From an uncultured Roseburia sp. (lineage in GTDB: Bacteria > Bacillota > Clostridia > Lachnospirales > Lachnospiraceae): DNA of 64,000 nucleotides. The position numbers and the translations under genes are program-made. Under the pieces are notes generated by a model that worked only from the letters and a program-made list of their open reading frames with translations, was not told the DNA's origin and did no database searches. This document shows, in pieces, positions 26,263-36,461 of the stretch. Each line of letters opens with the position of its first letter. The first letter of the stretch is position 1. The stretch lies in the NCBI GenBank assembly GCA_900542495.1, contig UQNW01000001.1, positions 177,212 to 241,211 of the forward strand. The letters are read 5' to 3'.

Positions 26263-27213
26263 TTATTTCAGACTTGATCTTCGGATATTGCTGTCGAGCA
26301 GACGGTTGAATCCCTGCCATTCCACATTATTTTCCGGTACATTGACAAAAATCTCACGGATTGTCTCCATTTTTGCATCTATGTTATCTGCAAAACTAAG
26401 TGCCAATGCCTCTGCAAGTGCCGGTTTCTTCGGAGAACCATACTCCAGTTCGCCGTGATGTGCGAGAATACAGTGTTTTAATTCATTTGCCATGCGCACC
26501 GGGAAGCCTTCGATCGTGCGGATACGCTCCCCTACCAGCTCTGCGCCGATCATAATATGGCCTAATAACTGACCTTCATCCGTGTAATCATTTTCAGGAA
26601 AAACAGATAATTCTTCCAATTTTCCGATATCGTGGAAAATGGCTGCTGTCACAATTAAATCACGGTTTAACATTGGATAATAGTTTGCAAAATAATCACA
26701 GTGTTTTGTCACGCTCAATGTATGTTCTAACAGTCCGCCTACAAATCCGTGATGCACTGTTTTCGCTGCGGAGTGGAATTTGAAACGTTTCTCAAAATCC
26801 GCATCCTCTAAGAAAAAGCTGCTCAGTAATTTCTTATAATAAGGGTTCTCCACGGAGCGGATAATTCCACACAACTCCTCATACATCTGATCGATGTCTT
26901 TCTCACTTACCGGAAGGTAATCTTTTGGATCATATTCCCCTTCCTGCACTTTTCTCACACGCTTAATGGAAAGCTGCAGATTTCCCTGAAAGCTTGTGAT
27001 ATCTCCCATGACTGCAACATAATCAAGCGAATCAAAATCGTCAATTCCAACAGAACCCGGATCCCAGATTTTTGCATCCAGAATTCCCGTTTTGTCCTGT
27101 AAAATAACATTTTCATAAGGTTTTCCTGCTTTTGTCAGCGCAGACTGCTTTGTCTTGCACAGGTAAATCTCATTAATACGCTCGCCTTCGCGAAGGCTCT
27201 CAATATATTTCAT
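26263..27213 (-). CDS. 3'-5' exoribonuclease YhaM-like (OB-fold plus HD domain)
   Basis: I choose the ATG at 27213 because TTGGAGGAAATATTAGTT gives its ribosome site; the upstream TTG would lie within that site. The 316 residues comprise an OB-fold nucleic-acid-binding domain (about 10-105) and an HD phosphohydrolase domain with HHGFVGGLLEHTL, FHDIGKLEE and HCILAHHGE as metal ligands. This is the YhaM/Cbf1 arrangement, an RNA 3'-5' exonuclease of Firmicutes. It lies 35 bases upstream of rlmD in the same direction. Confidence 0.87.
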   Translation of the reverse strand: MKYIESLREGERINEIYLCKTKQSALTKAGKPYENVILQDKTGILDAKIWDPGSVGIDDFDSLDYVAVMGDITSFQGNLQLSIKRVRKVQEGEYDPKDYLPVSEKDIDQMYEELCGIIRSVENPYYKKLLSSFFLEDADFEKRFKFHSAAKTVHHGFVGGLLEHTLSVTKHCDYFANYYPMLNRDLIVTAAIFHDIGKLEELSVFPENDYTDEGQLLGHIMIGAELVGERIRTIEGFPVRMANELKHCILAHHGELEYGSPKKPALAEALALSFADNIDAKMETIREIFVNVPENNVEWQGFNRLLDSNIRRSSLK

Positions 27214-27335
27214 AACTAATATTTCCTCCAAAATCTATATTTCTTTTGTATTAAAAATCCAGTAACCATTCAGCATCTTATGCACAAACTATGAAAACTG
27301 CCCTGACTCTGAATTATTGCATAATCTGTTTTTGT

Positions 27336-28616
27336 TTACTGTAAAACACTTACTGTCACAGGACACTTGATCTCTGTATAACCGTCTTTTCCCTGTCTCT
27401 GGATCGTGACGTCCACCACGTCTCCCGGTGTGAGGGAAAGCACTTTCGTCTGGTAGCCGTCCACTGAAATGACCGCATCACCGTCGATTTCCGTGATCAC
27501 ATCGCCGCTCTGCAATCCTGCTGCCATTGCCGGCGAATCCATTTTTACATCCTTGATATAAACACCTTTCGGAATGTCATTTTCCTTTGCAATGGTATTC
27601 GTAACCGTAGTAACTTCCAGACCAATATACGGAATGTCTTTGTTATTAGACAGCATCTCAATGACTGGTTTCAATTCAGAGATTGAGATCGCAGTCAGTG
27701 TATTCTGGTCCCCTTCACTGCTGTATCCCTGTGTGACAAGACCTATCACCTCGCCATTTAAGTTGATCAGCGCACCGCTTCCGTTCCTGCTTCCCACAAT
27801 ATCGGTTGTAAAAATATCGTAGTTCGCATCGATCGTGGAAATGGAATAGGAAGACGACGTAATATTTCCCGTTAAAATAGAATAATTCGTTCCAAGCGGA
27901 CTTCCAACTGCCAGTGCAAGCGTTCCCTGCGTGATCGCCAGCGAATTGCCAAGTACTGCAACCGAGATCAGGTTCATCGTATCATTGTCAATCTCGCTAA
28001 CCGGCACACTGAGCACCGTAATTCCGGTGTTTCCGTCATATTTTTTTATAGAAGCTTCCACGGAAGTATCATTGACAAAGGTGACATAAACAGAAGATGC
28101 TCCTGCGATCACCTTGCGCTCTGTCAGGATCAGAAGCTCCTGCCCGCTGTCTGCAATAATAATTCCGGAACCCTGTCCCTTGCTCTCATAGGCATTATTG
28201 AACCAGTCCGTGTTGCTCTTAACCCCGGTCACTGCCACGATAAACTTATTCGCCTGTTTTCCGATCGCATACATCTCATTCTGTAGCGCCTGAAAATCAG
28301 AAAGTGTCAACTGTTCATACACGATCTGTGCCTCGGAATCCGGTTCCGCTGTCTCGGTTTCCGTGTCCGGCTCCTCCGTCTCAGTCTCCTGCTCCGGTTC
28401 ATCTTTTGGAATCGTGATCGTCGGATCTTCCTGTGGATGAAGCAGTTCCTCCATTTTAGACTGCGACAGTACGAATGTGACACTTGCCACCAGCCCGAAC
28501 ACGACCGCTAAGATCACGACAAAGCATACATGATAAAACAGCTTCTTTTTGTTCACTGGTTTTTCTTTTATTTTCTCGCTGATAAATTCATATTTATCCT
28601 GTTTGTTTTCCTGCAT
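27336..28616 (-). CDS. HtrA-like membrane-anchored PDZ protein with degenerate protease site
   Basis: Start at the ATG at 28616 (GGAAAGGAATATC before it). A cytoplasmic stub is followed by one membrane helix (about 25-50), an acidic Glu/Thr/Pro linker (65-95), a trypsin-like HtrA domain (about 105-325) and one PDZ domain (about 330-425). The fold landmarks are intact (GSGIII, AVGSPLGTNYSI, LINLNGEVIGLV), but the catalytic residues are not. TNxHV reads TERKV (His to Lys), TDxAVL reads TGITVL (Asp to Gly), and GNSGGPL reads RNGSGAL (Ser to Gly or displaced). It is probably a non-catalytic peptide sensor or scaffold in the envelope. Confidence 0.82.
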   Translation of the reverse strand: MQENKQDKYEFISEKIKEKPVNKKKLFYHVCFVVILAVVFGLVASVTFVLSQSKMEELLHPQEDPTITIPKDEPEQETETEEPDTETETAEPDSEAQIVYEQLTLSDFQALQNEMYAIGKQANKFIVAVTGVKSNTDWFNNAYESKGQGSGIIIADSGQELLILTERKVIAGASSVYVTFVNDTSVEASIKKYDGNTGITVLSVPVSEIDNDTMNLISVAVLGNSLAITQGTLALAVGSPLGTNYSILTGNITSSSYSISTIDANYDIFTTDIVGSRNGSGALINLNGEVIGLVTQGYSSEGDQNTLTAISISELKPVIEMLSNNKDIPYIGLEVTTVTNTIAKENDIPKGVYIKDVKMDSPAMAAGLQSGDVITEIDGDAVISVDGYQTKVLSLTPGDVVDVTIQRQGKDGYTEIKCPVTVSVLQ

Positions 28617-28877
28617 GATATTCCTTTCCAGACAGCCACGTTGCCCTGTCTTTAAATGCAATCAAGCTTATTTCCGTTTCTTCGCTCCATACATGAAAAA
28701 TCATACCAATCTATATTATAAATTGAAACACATACGCTTGCAATACTTTCTTTTTTCCGCAATTTTAAGCAAAATGCCAAGGTACTGCCTGAACAGCAAC
28801 TTTTTCTTTTCATAAGTTTCACTTTGGTCTATAATAAAAATTGATCAGTTAGAATGACGTTGGAGTAATTTTGTATT

Positions 28878-31262
28878 ATGAATGAAAAAGTTTTAAAAAC
28901 CTTAGAATATAATAAAATATTGAACCAGTTGTCGGAATACGCATGCAGTCCGGAAGCGAAAAAACGGTGTCTGTCCCTGCGTCCGATCACTGACAAAGCA
29001 CAGATTGAGCAGTTGCAGCTACAGACCAAAGACGCATTAAGCCGTCTGTTCCGCTGCGGAAACCTCTCCTTTTCCGGGGTACACAGTGTCAACGATTCAC
29101 TGAAACGTTTAGAGATCGGTGCTTCCTTAAGCGCCACTGAACTTCTCTCGATCTGCTCTCTGTTAGAGGCAGCCAAGCGTGTGAAAGCCTTTTCCCGCTC
29201 GGAAAAAGAGGACGTGCCGGACGATTCCCTGACCGGATTTTTCACAGAGATCGAACCTTTAACGCCTCTCTACGACGAGATCAGGCGCTGCATCTTAGCA
29301 GAGGATGAGATTGCTGATGATGCCAGCAGCACACTCCGCTCGATCCGCCGCTCCATGCGTGGCATGAACGATAAGATCCGCGCCCAGATGAACAATATGA
29401 TCAACAACAGCACTACCAGAAGCTATCTGCAGGACGCTGTGATCACAATGCGCGACGGCCGCTACTGCCTCCCGGTCAAAGCCGAGGCAAAATCGCAGAT
29501 TCCCGGAATGGTGCATGACCAGTCTTCCTCCGGCTCCACCCTTTTCATTGAACCAATGGCAGTCGTGAACCTGAATAATGAATACAAGGAACTTTTATTA
29601 AAGGAAAAAGATGAGATTGAAAAAATCCTTGAAAATCTGAGCAGTCTGACCGCTAATTTTTCTGAGCAGATTGCCACAGATTATACGATTCTCGCAAAAC
29701 TTGATTTTATTTTTGCAAAGGCAGCTTACGCGCAGACCTATAACGGTGTCGCGCCGACTTTTAATAATGAAGGCTATCTTCATATCAAAAAAGGACGGCA
29801 TCCGCTGTTAGATAAGAAAAAAGTGGTTCCGATCGATGTCATGCTCGGCAAGGATTTCAAGCTTCTAATCGTTACCGGTCCAAACACCGGCGGTAAGACA
29901 GTCTCCTTAAAAACCGTGGGACTACTTACGTTAATGGGACAGTCCGGACTTCATATTCCGGCTTCCGAGCGTTCCGAGCTTGGTATTTTTGAGGAAGTGT
30001 TTGCCGATATCGGAGATGAACAGAGCATTGAGCAGAGCTTAAGTACCTTCTCCTCCCATATGACGAATATTATTCATATTTTAAAGAAGGTAAACGACCG
30101 CTCGCTCGTCCTTTTTGATGAGCTTTGTGCCGGAACCGATCCGACGGAAGGTGCCGCGCTTGCGATCTCTATTTTATCCAAGCTGCATCTGTATGGGGCA
30201 CGCACTATGGCGACCACCCACTACAGTGAATTAAAAGTGTTTGCGCTCTCCACGCCGGGCGTTGAAAATGCCTGCTGCGAGTTTAACGTCGAAACTTTAA
30301 GTCCGACTTACCGACTTTTGATCGGTATTCCGGGAAAAAGTAATGCTTTCGCGATTTCCGAAAAACTCGGTCTTGGCAAGGATCTGATTGAGGATGCCAA
30401 AACCCGCATCAGCGAGAATGATGAAAACTTTGAAGATCTTCTCGCCGATCTCGAAAAAAGCCGCGTGACCATTGAAAAAGAGGAAGCCGAGATCAACCGC
30501 TACAAACAGGAGATCCAGTCTTTAAAAGAGCGTCTTGAACAGAAACAGGAAAAATTAGACGCAAGCCGCGACAAGATACTGCGCGATGCAAACGAGGAAG
30601 CTTTCCGGATTTTAAAAGAAGCCAAAGATGTTGCAGATGAAACGATCCGCAATTTTAACAAATATGGAAAAGCAAATGCTCCGATGAGCGAAATGGAAAA
30701 AGAGCGTACCAGACTTCGCGACAAGATGAACGACAAACAGAAAAAGCTTGCTGACCAGAAGAAAGCTGCTGTGCCAAATCACAAAGTCCCAAAGAAACTT
30801 CAGATTGGCGACACTGTCAAAGTGATCTCCATGAATTTGAAAGGTACCGTTCACACCCTTCCGAATGCCAAAGGCGACCTTTATGTGCAAATGGGAATCC
30901 TTCGTTCCCTTGTCAATATCAACGACCTGATTCTGATCGATGAGGACTCTCCTATGATGTCTGGCGCAAAGGCGAACAAGACCGGAGCCGGAAAGATCCG
31001 CATGAGCAAATCCGCTACGATCTCACCCGAGATCAACCTCATTGGAAAAACAACAGATGAAGCGATCGCGCTTTTAGATAAATATTTAGATGACGCATAT
31101 CTGTCCCACTTAGGTTCTGTGCGCATTGTGCACGGAAAAGGAACCGGTGCTTTAAGAAATGCGGTACATGCTTATCTGAAACGCCAGAAACATGTAAAAT
31201 CCTATCACCTTGGCGAATATGGCGAGGGTGATGCCGGAGTAACCATTGCAGAGTTCAAATAA
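28878..31262 (+). CDS. mutS2: MutS2 / ribosome-collision ATPase (RqcU-like) with Smr domain
   Basis: The 794 residues follow the MutS2 plan: core and lever helices (1-300), an ABC ATPase with Walker A TGPNTGGKT and Walker B LVLFDELCAGTDPTEGA, a long coiled coil (about 515-630), a KOW-like segment, and a C-terminal Smr nuclease domain with VRIVHGKGTGALR. MutS2 binds branched DNA in some species, and in Bacillus it splits collided ribosomes. A TATAAT at 28830-28835 is the likely -10. The ribosome site GGAG is 12 bases from ATG. It is followed after 12 bases by a two-component pair. Confidence 0.94.
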   Translation: MNEKVLKTLEYNKILNQLSEYACSPEAKKRCLSLRPITDKAQIEQLQLQTKDALSRLFRCGNLSFSGVHSVNDSLKRLEIGASLSATELLSICSLLEAAKRVKAFSRSEKEDVPDDSLTGFFTEIEPLTPLYDEIRRCILAEDEIADDASSTLRSIRRSMRGMNDKIRAQMNNMINNSTTRSYLQDAVITMRDGRYCLPVKAEAKSQIPGMVHDQSSSGSTLFIEPMAVVNLNNEYKELLLKEKDEIEKILENLSSLTANFSEQIATDYTILAKLDFIFAKAAYAQTYNGVAPTFNNEGYLHIKKGRHPLLDKKKVVPIDVMLGKDFKLLIVTGPNTGGKTVSLKTVGLLTLMGQSGLHIPASERSELGIFEEVFADIGDEQSIEQSLSTFSSHMTNIIHILKKVNDRSLVLFDELCAGTDPTEGAALAISILSKLHLYGARTMATTHYSELKVFALSTPGVENACCEFNVETLSPTYRLLIGIPGKSNAFAISEKLGLGKDLIEDAKTRISENDENFEDLLADLEKSRVTIEKEEAEINRYKQEIQSLKERLEQKQEKLDASRDKILRDANEEAFRILKEAKDVADETIRNFNKYGKANAPMSEMEKERTRLRDKMNDKQKKLADQKKAAVPNHKVPKKLQIGDTVKVISMNLKGTVHTLPNAKGDLYVQMGILRSLVNINDLILIDEDSPMMSGAKANKTGAGKIRMSKSATISPEINLIGKTTDEAIALLDKYLDDAYLSHLGSVRIVHGKGTGALRNAVHAYLKRQKHVKSYHLGEYGEGDAGVTIAEFK

Positions 31263-31274
31263 CAAGGAGGATCT

Positions 31275-31976
<702 letters not shown>

Positions 31977-33389
31977 ATGAAACGTACATTATACCTAAAA
32001 CTCTTAGGTGGTTATCTGCTTTTTGGTCTCCTTGGCTTTCTCATCATTGCGACCTTCACATACCACCTTACTTTCCAGCACCTTGAAAAAAAAGAGGCTC
32101 AGAATTTATACCGGGAATCTGCCCTGATCTCATCCAGTTATGCGCAGAATTATTTCAGCAACACGACAACGCTCGATGAGATCAACGAACAGCTCTGTGC
32201 GCTCGACACCTATCTGAATGCGGATATCTGGATTGTAGACACACATGGAAATATTCTGATCAATACTGATTCCACGGAAAATACGGACGAAGCCATTCCC
32301 GGTTTTAATATGACCGACTTTGGCAACCGCTACTATCGCGTCGGAACTTTTTATGACTATTTTCAGGAAAATGTATTGAGTGTTTTTTCCCCGATCACGG
32401 TGAACTACAAAGTGCGCGGCTATGTTATCATCCACAAACCGGAATCCTACATTACCGCTTCCGCGAACAGCCTGTCTGCGATCGCCTATACCACACTGGC
32501 ACTTATTTTTGCAGCGGCATTTGTTGTGCTGGCGCTTTTTACATATGTAGTTTATATTCCAATCCGTAAGATCACGCATGCGGCTGACGAATATTCCAAG
32601 GGAAACTTCGACGCCAAGATTGATGTGCACTCCAATGATGAGATCGGTTATCTTGCCGCCTCTTTAAATTACATGGCAAATGAGTTGAACACCTTAGAGG
32701 ATGACCAGCGAAAGTTTATTTCCAATGTCTCCCACGACTTCCGTTCTCCGCTCACGTCGATCAAGGGCTACGTGGAAGCCATGTTAGACGGTACGATCCC
32801 GGTTGAAATGCAGGAAAAATATTTAAATATTATTCTCTTTGAGACAGAACGTTTAAATAAACTGACCAAGAGCCTTTTGGAGTTAAACAAATTTGGTTCT
32901 CACGGGGTAATGTTGGATGTGACAGACTTTGATATCAACCAGACGATCAAGACAACACTTCTGACTTTTGAGGGAATCTGTGCCAACAAGCACATCCGTT
33001 TCGACCTGATTCTTTCCGGTGAGCAGTTGTTTGTCACTGCTGATTTCAGCAAAATCCAGCAGGTACTTTACAATCTGATCGATAATGCGATCAAGTTCAG
33101 TCATCAGGATTCTGTGATCACGATTGAGACAACCGAGAAAAATGAGAAAGTCTTTGTTTCGGTCAAAGACACCGGAATCGGTATTCCAAAAGACAGTCTG
33201 AAAAAGATCTGGGAAAGATTTTACAAAACCGACCTCTCCCGCGGAAAAGATAAACGCGGTACCGGTCTTGGTCTTTCCATTGTAAAAGAGATCATTCAGG
33301 CACATGGTGAAAATATCAATTGTATCAGCACCGAGGGTGTCGGTACGGAATTTATTTTCACCCTGCCGATCGCCAAAGATAAAGAATAA
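31977..33389 (+). CDS. Membrane sensor histidine kinase (HAMP, PhoR/VicK type)
   Basis: The 470 residues contain helix 1 (about 8-30), an extracellular sensor (31-160), helix 2 (165-192), HAMP (193-245) and a HisKA helix with phospho-acceptor His in FISNVSHDFRSPLTSIKGYV. The ATPase domain has the N-box LIDNAIKF, G1 DTGIGIP and G2 GTGLGLSIVK. It starts immediately after the regulator gene's stop codon. A strong terminator follows. Confidence 0.93.
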   Translation: MKRTLYLKLLGGYLLFGLLGFLIIATFTYHLTFQHLEKKEAQNLYRESALISSSYAQNYFSNTTTLDEINEQLCALDTYLNADIWIVDTHGNILINTDSTENTDEAIPGFNMTDFGNRYYRVGTFYDYFQENVLSVFSPITVNYKVRGYVIIHKPESYITASANSLSAIAYTTLALIFAAAFVVLALFTYVVYIPIRKITHAADEYSKGNFDAKIDVHSNDEIGYLAASLNYMANELNTLEDDQRKFISNVSHDFRSPLTSIKGYVEAMLDGTIPVEMQEKYLNIILFETERLNKLTKSLLELNKFGSHGVMLDVTDFDINQTIKTTLLTFEGICANKHIRFDLILSGEQLFVTADFSKIQQVLYNLIDNAIKFSHQDSVITIETTEKNEKVFVSVKDTGIGIPKDSLKKIWERFYKTDLSRGKDKRGTGLGLSIVKEIIQAHGENINCISTEGVGTEFIFTLPIAKDKE

Positions 33390-33395
33390 AAGCGT

Positions 33396-33433
33396 AAAGC
33401 GGAAGCTGTGTTTTAAAGCAGCTTCCGCTTTTC
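33396..33433 (+). terminator. Intrinsic terminator after the kinase gene
   Basis: AAAGCGGAAGCTG (33396-33408) and CAGCTTCCGCTTT (33419-33431) form a 13-bp stem with a 10-base loop, followed by TTTTCT. It lies between convergent genes and may also slow minus-strand read-through. Confidence 0.9.
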
Positions 33434-33464
33434 TGAAAATATCCACAATGATTCTATACACTTC

Positions 33465-33977
33465 TCATCCTACTTGTTTCTCTAACTTCCGCAGCAGTGT
33501 CACAATCGGAACAATCAATATTCCACAGAAGAAATTGCTGACGCCGTGCACAAAATCCCACGGCAATCCTGCAATGATCCAGGCGATCATCCCTTTGAAA
33601 CTTAATCCAAAAAGAATTGCCTGCGCCGGGGCATAGAGCGTTCCAAACAAAAATCCATGACACGCATTCACGATCATATAGATGATTGGCTGCACCTTCT
33701 TAGGTATTTTACGTGGGAGTAACATTGTTACTCCCCAAAGGATCGTCCAGAGATACAGATATGGAATCCACCATGTAGCAAATCCCGCAAACAACCCATT
33801 CAATAATATATACGTGTAAATCGGGTACAGCGCCTTTTTCCGATAAACAAGTGTAAAAGAAATGGTAAAAACTCCAAGTAAATGTACATTCGGCAGTAAT
33901 TCCATAAATACTTTTGATGCATACATCAAAGCACCCAGCATACCGAATATTGCCACTTCCCTCGTTTTCAGTTTCAT
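33465..33977 (-). CDS. ECF transporter substrate-binding (S) subunit
   Basis: A 170-residue protein of six hydrophobic helices with the N-terminal KTREVAIFGMLGALMYAS, the AxxxA-type first-helix signature by which S subunits dock on the shared EcfT. It overlaps the lipoprotein gene by one base (TAATG). The lipoprotein's DUF4430 domain is related to the vitamin-B12-binding domain of intrinsic factor. A cobalamin or other corrinoid substrate is therefore plausible but unproven. No EcfA/T genes are nearby, and no cobalamin riboswitch was recognised upstream. Confidence 0.75.
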   Translation of the reverse strand: MKLKTREVAIFGMLGALMYASKVFMELLPNVHLLGVFTISFTLVYRKKALYPIYTYILLNGLFAGFATWWIPYLYLWTILWGVTMLLPRKIPKKVQPIIYMIVNACHGFLFGTLYAPAQAILFGLSFKGMIAWIIAGLPWDFVHGVSNFFCGILIVPIVTLLRKLEKQVG

Positions 33978-34495
33978 TATTTTTCTACCTTAAACTCGTA
34001 GGTATCGCCTTCGTTCACTGGAGTGGAATCCACACCTGTGCTTGCATACTCTCCATTTACGTAAAATGCCCAGTAAGTTCCATCTGTATCATAATCTGCG
34101 GTGATGCCGTTTACTGTCTTTACATAAAGACCATATTCGCTGTCATCGCCTTCGATCAGATTCAGCTCTAACAAAGCGTCGCCGACTGTTTCTTTATCTG
34201 TGCTGACCACAAAGTTTGTCTCGTTTCCATCTGCATCCACCACGATAAAAGTAAATTTAACACTGCCTTCGCCTAATATGATCTCCTGCGCCGCAGCAGC
34301 ATCCACACTCTCCATCTCTGCAACCGCTTCTGTCTCTACCGTTGTCTCTGTGTTGACAATTGCTGTCTCTGTGTTTTTCTGGGTATCTGCTGTTCCCTCT
34401 GTCTTGTCGCCGCATCCCACTACAGTAAATGCCATAGCCACAACCAGCATCATGCAAAGCAACATTGATTTCCATTTTCTTTCTGTAAATCTCAT
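33977..34495 (-). CDS. DUF4430 (intrinsic-factor-like) lipoprotein
   Basis: This 172-residue protein has a lipoprotein signal (helix 10-26, lipobox VVGC with lipidated Cys at about 28). A Thr/Glu/Ala-rich linker (30-75) follows, then a DUF4430 domain (about 80-172) with GDALLELNLI and GITADYDTDGTYWAFYVNGE and a C-terminal GDTYEFKV. DUF4430 resembles the beta-domain of transcobalamin/intrinsic factor. The protein sits outside the membrane and may capture ligand for the S subunit translated from the next frame. Confidence 0.82.
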   Translation of the reverse strand: MRFTERKWKSMLLCMMLVVAMAFTVVGCGDKTEGTADTQKNTETAIVNTETTVETEAVAEMESVDAAAAQEIILGEGSVKFTFIVVDADGNETNFVVSTDKETVGDALLELNLIEGDDSEYGLYVKTVNGITADYDTDGTYWAFYVNGEYASTGVDSTPVNEGDTYEFKVEK

Positions 34496-34661
34496 AATAG
34501 TTTTCTCCCTCTTTTCATTTTAATACGCAATCACAAAACTCTAACCTAAGCTATACAAATTGTGAAAAATTATATTTACCTTTTTATGAATTTTGCAATT
34601 ACTTATAAAAGCAACAGGCTATATGTTAGCATATATCTTTTTTGTTGGCAATGCATTTATT

Positions 34662-36365
34662 TTATAGCCGTTCACATATTACCCAGCACCGCTTTTTGCA
34701 AAACGCAATTCCATATGCAAGAATATCTTCTCTTCCGTCATTGCGAAGTTCCTCGTCATATCTGCGGTCTTTAATCTGCCTCAGTGCTGTTTCACACATT
34801 TTTTCCATGCCGTCTAATGACGCAGAATATTTAACTTCTATCACAATTCCGGCATCCGGATTTTCGGGTTCAATAAAAATATCACAAAAACCGTCCCCTG
34901 ATTCTTTGTTTGACTTTATCAGCCACTCCGGTTCACTCCTTAATAACCCGATCAGTAAACCATGATAAAAGTTTTCTTTATACTCATCACGGGCTTTTGT
35001 ATCCAAAATACTGATTGATTTATCCAGAATCGCCGTCATACGCTTCTGGATTTCCTCTGCATTGCCCTCTAAAAAAGCCTTGCAAAATTCCTGCACAGGT
35101 TTTGCGTCCTTCATAACAGTCTGCTTAAACCATTCTTGTATCTGGATAATAAAGACTTCACGAATCTCGCGATTCGGAATCACAAGCCTGTATGCACCGT
35201 TAACTGCTCCGCCTGTCCTTGTCAGATAACCTGTGGTAAACAATACACTCCATAAATTGTCAATGCTGTTGTCAATTTCATCATAAGTCAGATCAAGCCG
35301 GATATTTTTTTCGATTGCTTCTCCTGCAATTAACTGTTCAATCTCATCTCTCGTCGTTTTATCTGCTTTATCCACAAAACGTTTTACCAGATCATTGCTG
35401 CTTGTATTAATCCAGAATGCATCTGGTCTGGCGTTTGGATCTGCCACCAGTTTTTTCACATAGTTCATAACATCCCACGGACAGTAAATCTCCGTATCTC
35501 CAAAGCGGTATCCGTCATACCACTCCTTGATATCCGAATCATATTCCGTCAACTGATAGTCTTCTAGTAGCTTGTGTACTTCATCCTCTGTAAATCCAAA
35601 CTGTTCATCATGCTCTATGTCGACGATCGAGTTGATTTCAAAATTATTCAATCCTGTAAATATGCTCTCTTTGGATACTCTGAGACATCCTGTTAACACC
35701 GCAAACTGTAAGAACTCATTCGTTTTTAAAGCCTGCCCGAAAAACCCACGGAGCAGGGAAACCATTTCCTGATAATAACCGTTCTGAAAAGCTTTATCCA
35801 GAGGAACATCATATTCATCGATCAGAATGACTACTTTTTGCCCATAATGCCTGTATAAAAGCTGGGACAAAGTCTGCAGACTGAATGTTAATTCGCTTCC
35901 ATTCATAGTATATCTGCCACCATTTAGGGAAACCAGTGACTGATATTTCTTTTTTTCATTCTCCGATAATTTTTCACTGTTCCTAAGAAATGAAAAACGC
36001 TCGGCTTCATTTCCGATCAATTGCCGGAAATTGTCCTTTGCCTCTTCAAAGTTCAATCCATCAACACCTTTCAGGGAAAGAAAAACAACCGGATATTTTC
36101 CCATATATTCCTCACACAGTTTTTCGTTCTGTGATATATACAGTCCATCAAAAAGTGTACTATCCGCACCGATTTCAAAGAAATTTTTCAGCATACTCAT
36201 ATTGAGTGTTTTCCCAAAGCGACGTGGTCTTGTAAAAAGATTCACTTCTCCCCAGTTCTGCAAAAGCTGCTGAATAAGTCCTGTTTTATCAATATAATAA
36301 AAGCCTGCTTCCCGCAATTTTTTAAAATCATCAATTCCTACCGGTAATTTTAAAATGTTCCCCAT
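34662..36365 (-). CDS. AAA-ATPase-like protein with PD-(D/E)XK nuclease-like C-terminus
   Basis: The ATG at 36365 follows TTGGAGGATTCT; the upstream TTG lies in the ribosome site. The 567 residues begin with LPVGIDDFKKLREAGFYYID and an atypical P-loop (TRPRRFGKTLN), a Walker B-like VVILIDEYDVPLD, and a C-terminal nuclease fold with GDGFCDIFIE ... GIVIEVKYS (D, E-x-K). This AAA-ATPase_like/PDDEXK_9 family is much expanded in gut anaerobes and has no settled role; mobile-element or defence functions have been suggested. A perfect 12-bp hairpin lies just upstream. Confidence 0.87.
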   Translation of the reverse strand: MGNILKLPVGIDDFKKLREAGFYYIDKTGLIQQLLQNWGEVNLFTRPRRFGKTLNMSMLKNFFEIGADSTLFDGLYISQNEKLCEEYMGKYPVVFLSLKGVDGLNFEEAKDNFRQLIGNEAERFSFLRNSEKLSENEKKKYQSLVSLNGGRYTMNGSELTFSLQTLSQLLYRHYGQKVVILIDEYDVPLDKAFQNGYYQEMVSLLRGFFGQALKTNEFLQFAVLTGCLRVSKESIFTGLNNFEINSIVDIEHDEQFGFTEDEVHKLLEDYQLTEYDSDIKEWYDGYRFGDTEIYCPWDVMNYVKKLVADPNARPDAFWINTSSNDLVKRFVDKADKTTRDEIEQLIAGEAIEKNIRLDLTYDEIDNSIDNLWSVLFTTGYLTRTGGAVNGAYRLVIPNREIREVFIIQIQEWFKQTVMKDAKPVQEFCKAFLEGNAEEIQKRMTAILDKSISILDTKARDEYKENFYHGLLIGLLRSEPEWLIKSNKESGDGFCDIFIEPENPDAGIVIEVKYSASLDGMEKMCETALRQIKDRRYDEELRNDGREDILAYGIAFCKKRCWVICERL

Positions 36366-36385
36366 AGAATCCTCCAATAAAAGAA

Positions 36386-36418
36386 ATCCGCTATACTATG
36401 TTTCTTAGTATAGCGGAT
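36386..36418 (-). repeat. 12-bp perfect inverted repeat before the AAA-ATPase gene
   Basis: ATCCGCTATACT (36386-36397) and AGTATAGCGGAT (36407-36418) flank a 9-base loop. On the minus strand TTTCTTTTATT follows, so it can terminate the DUF3343 transcript. It also ends about 20 bases before the ATPase start. Confidence 0.75.
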
Positions 36419-36461
36419 ATATTTTGAAAACACAACCAACCTTAAAGTCAATATTATTTTT

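Noticed and set aside
34496..34661. Cobalamin riboswitch before the DUF4430/ECF genes
   Set aside because: I looked for the conserved B12-box and its flanking stems and found neither in this AT-rich gap.
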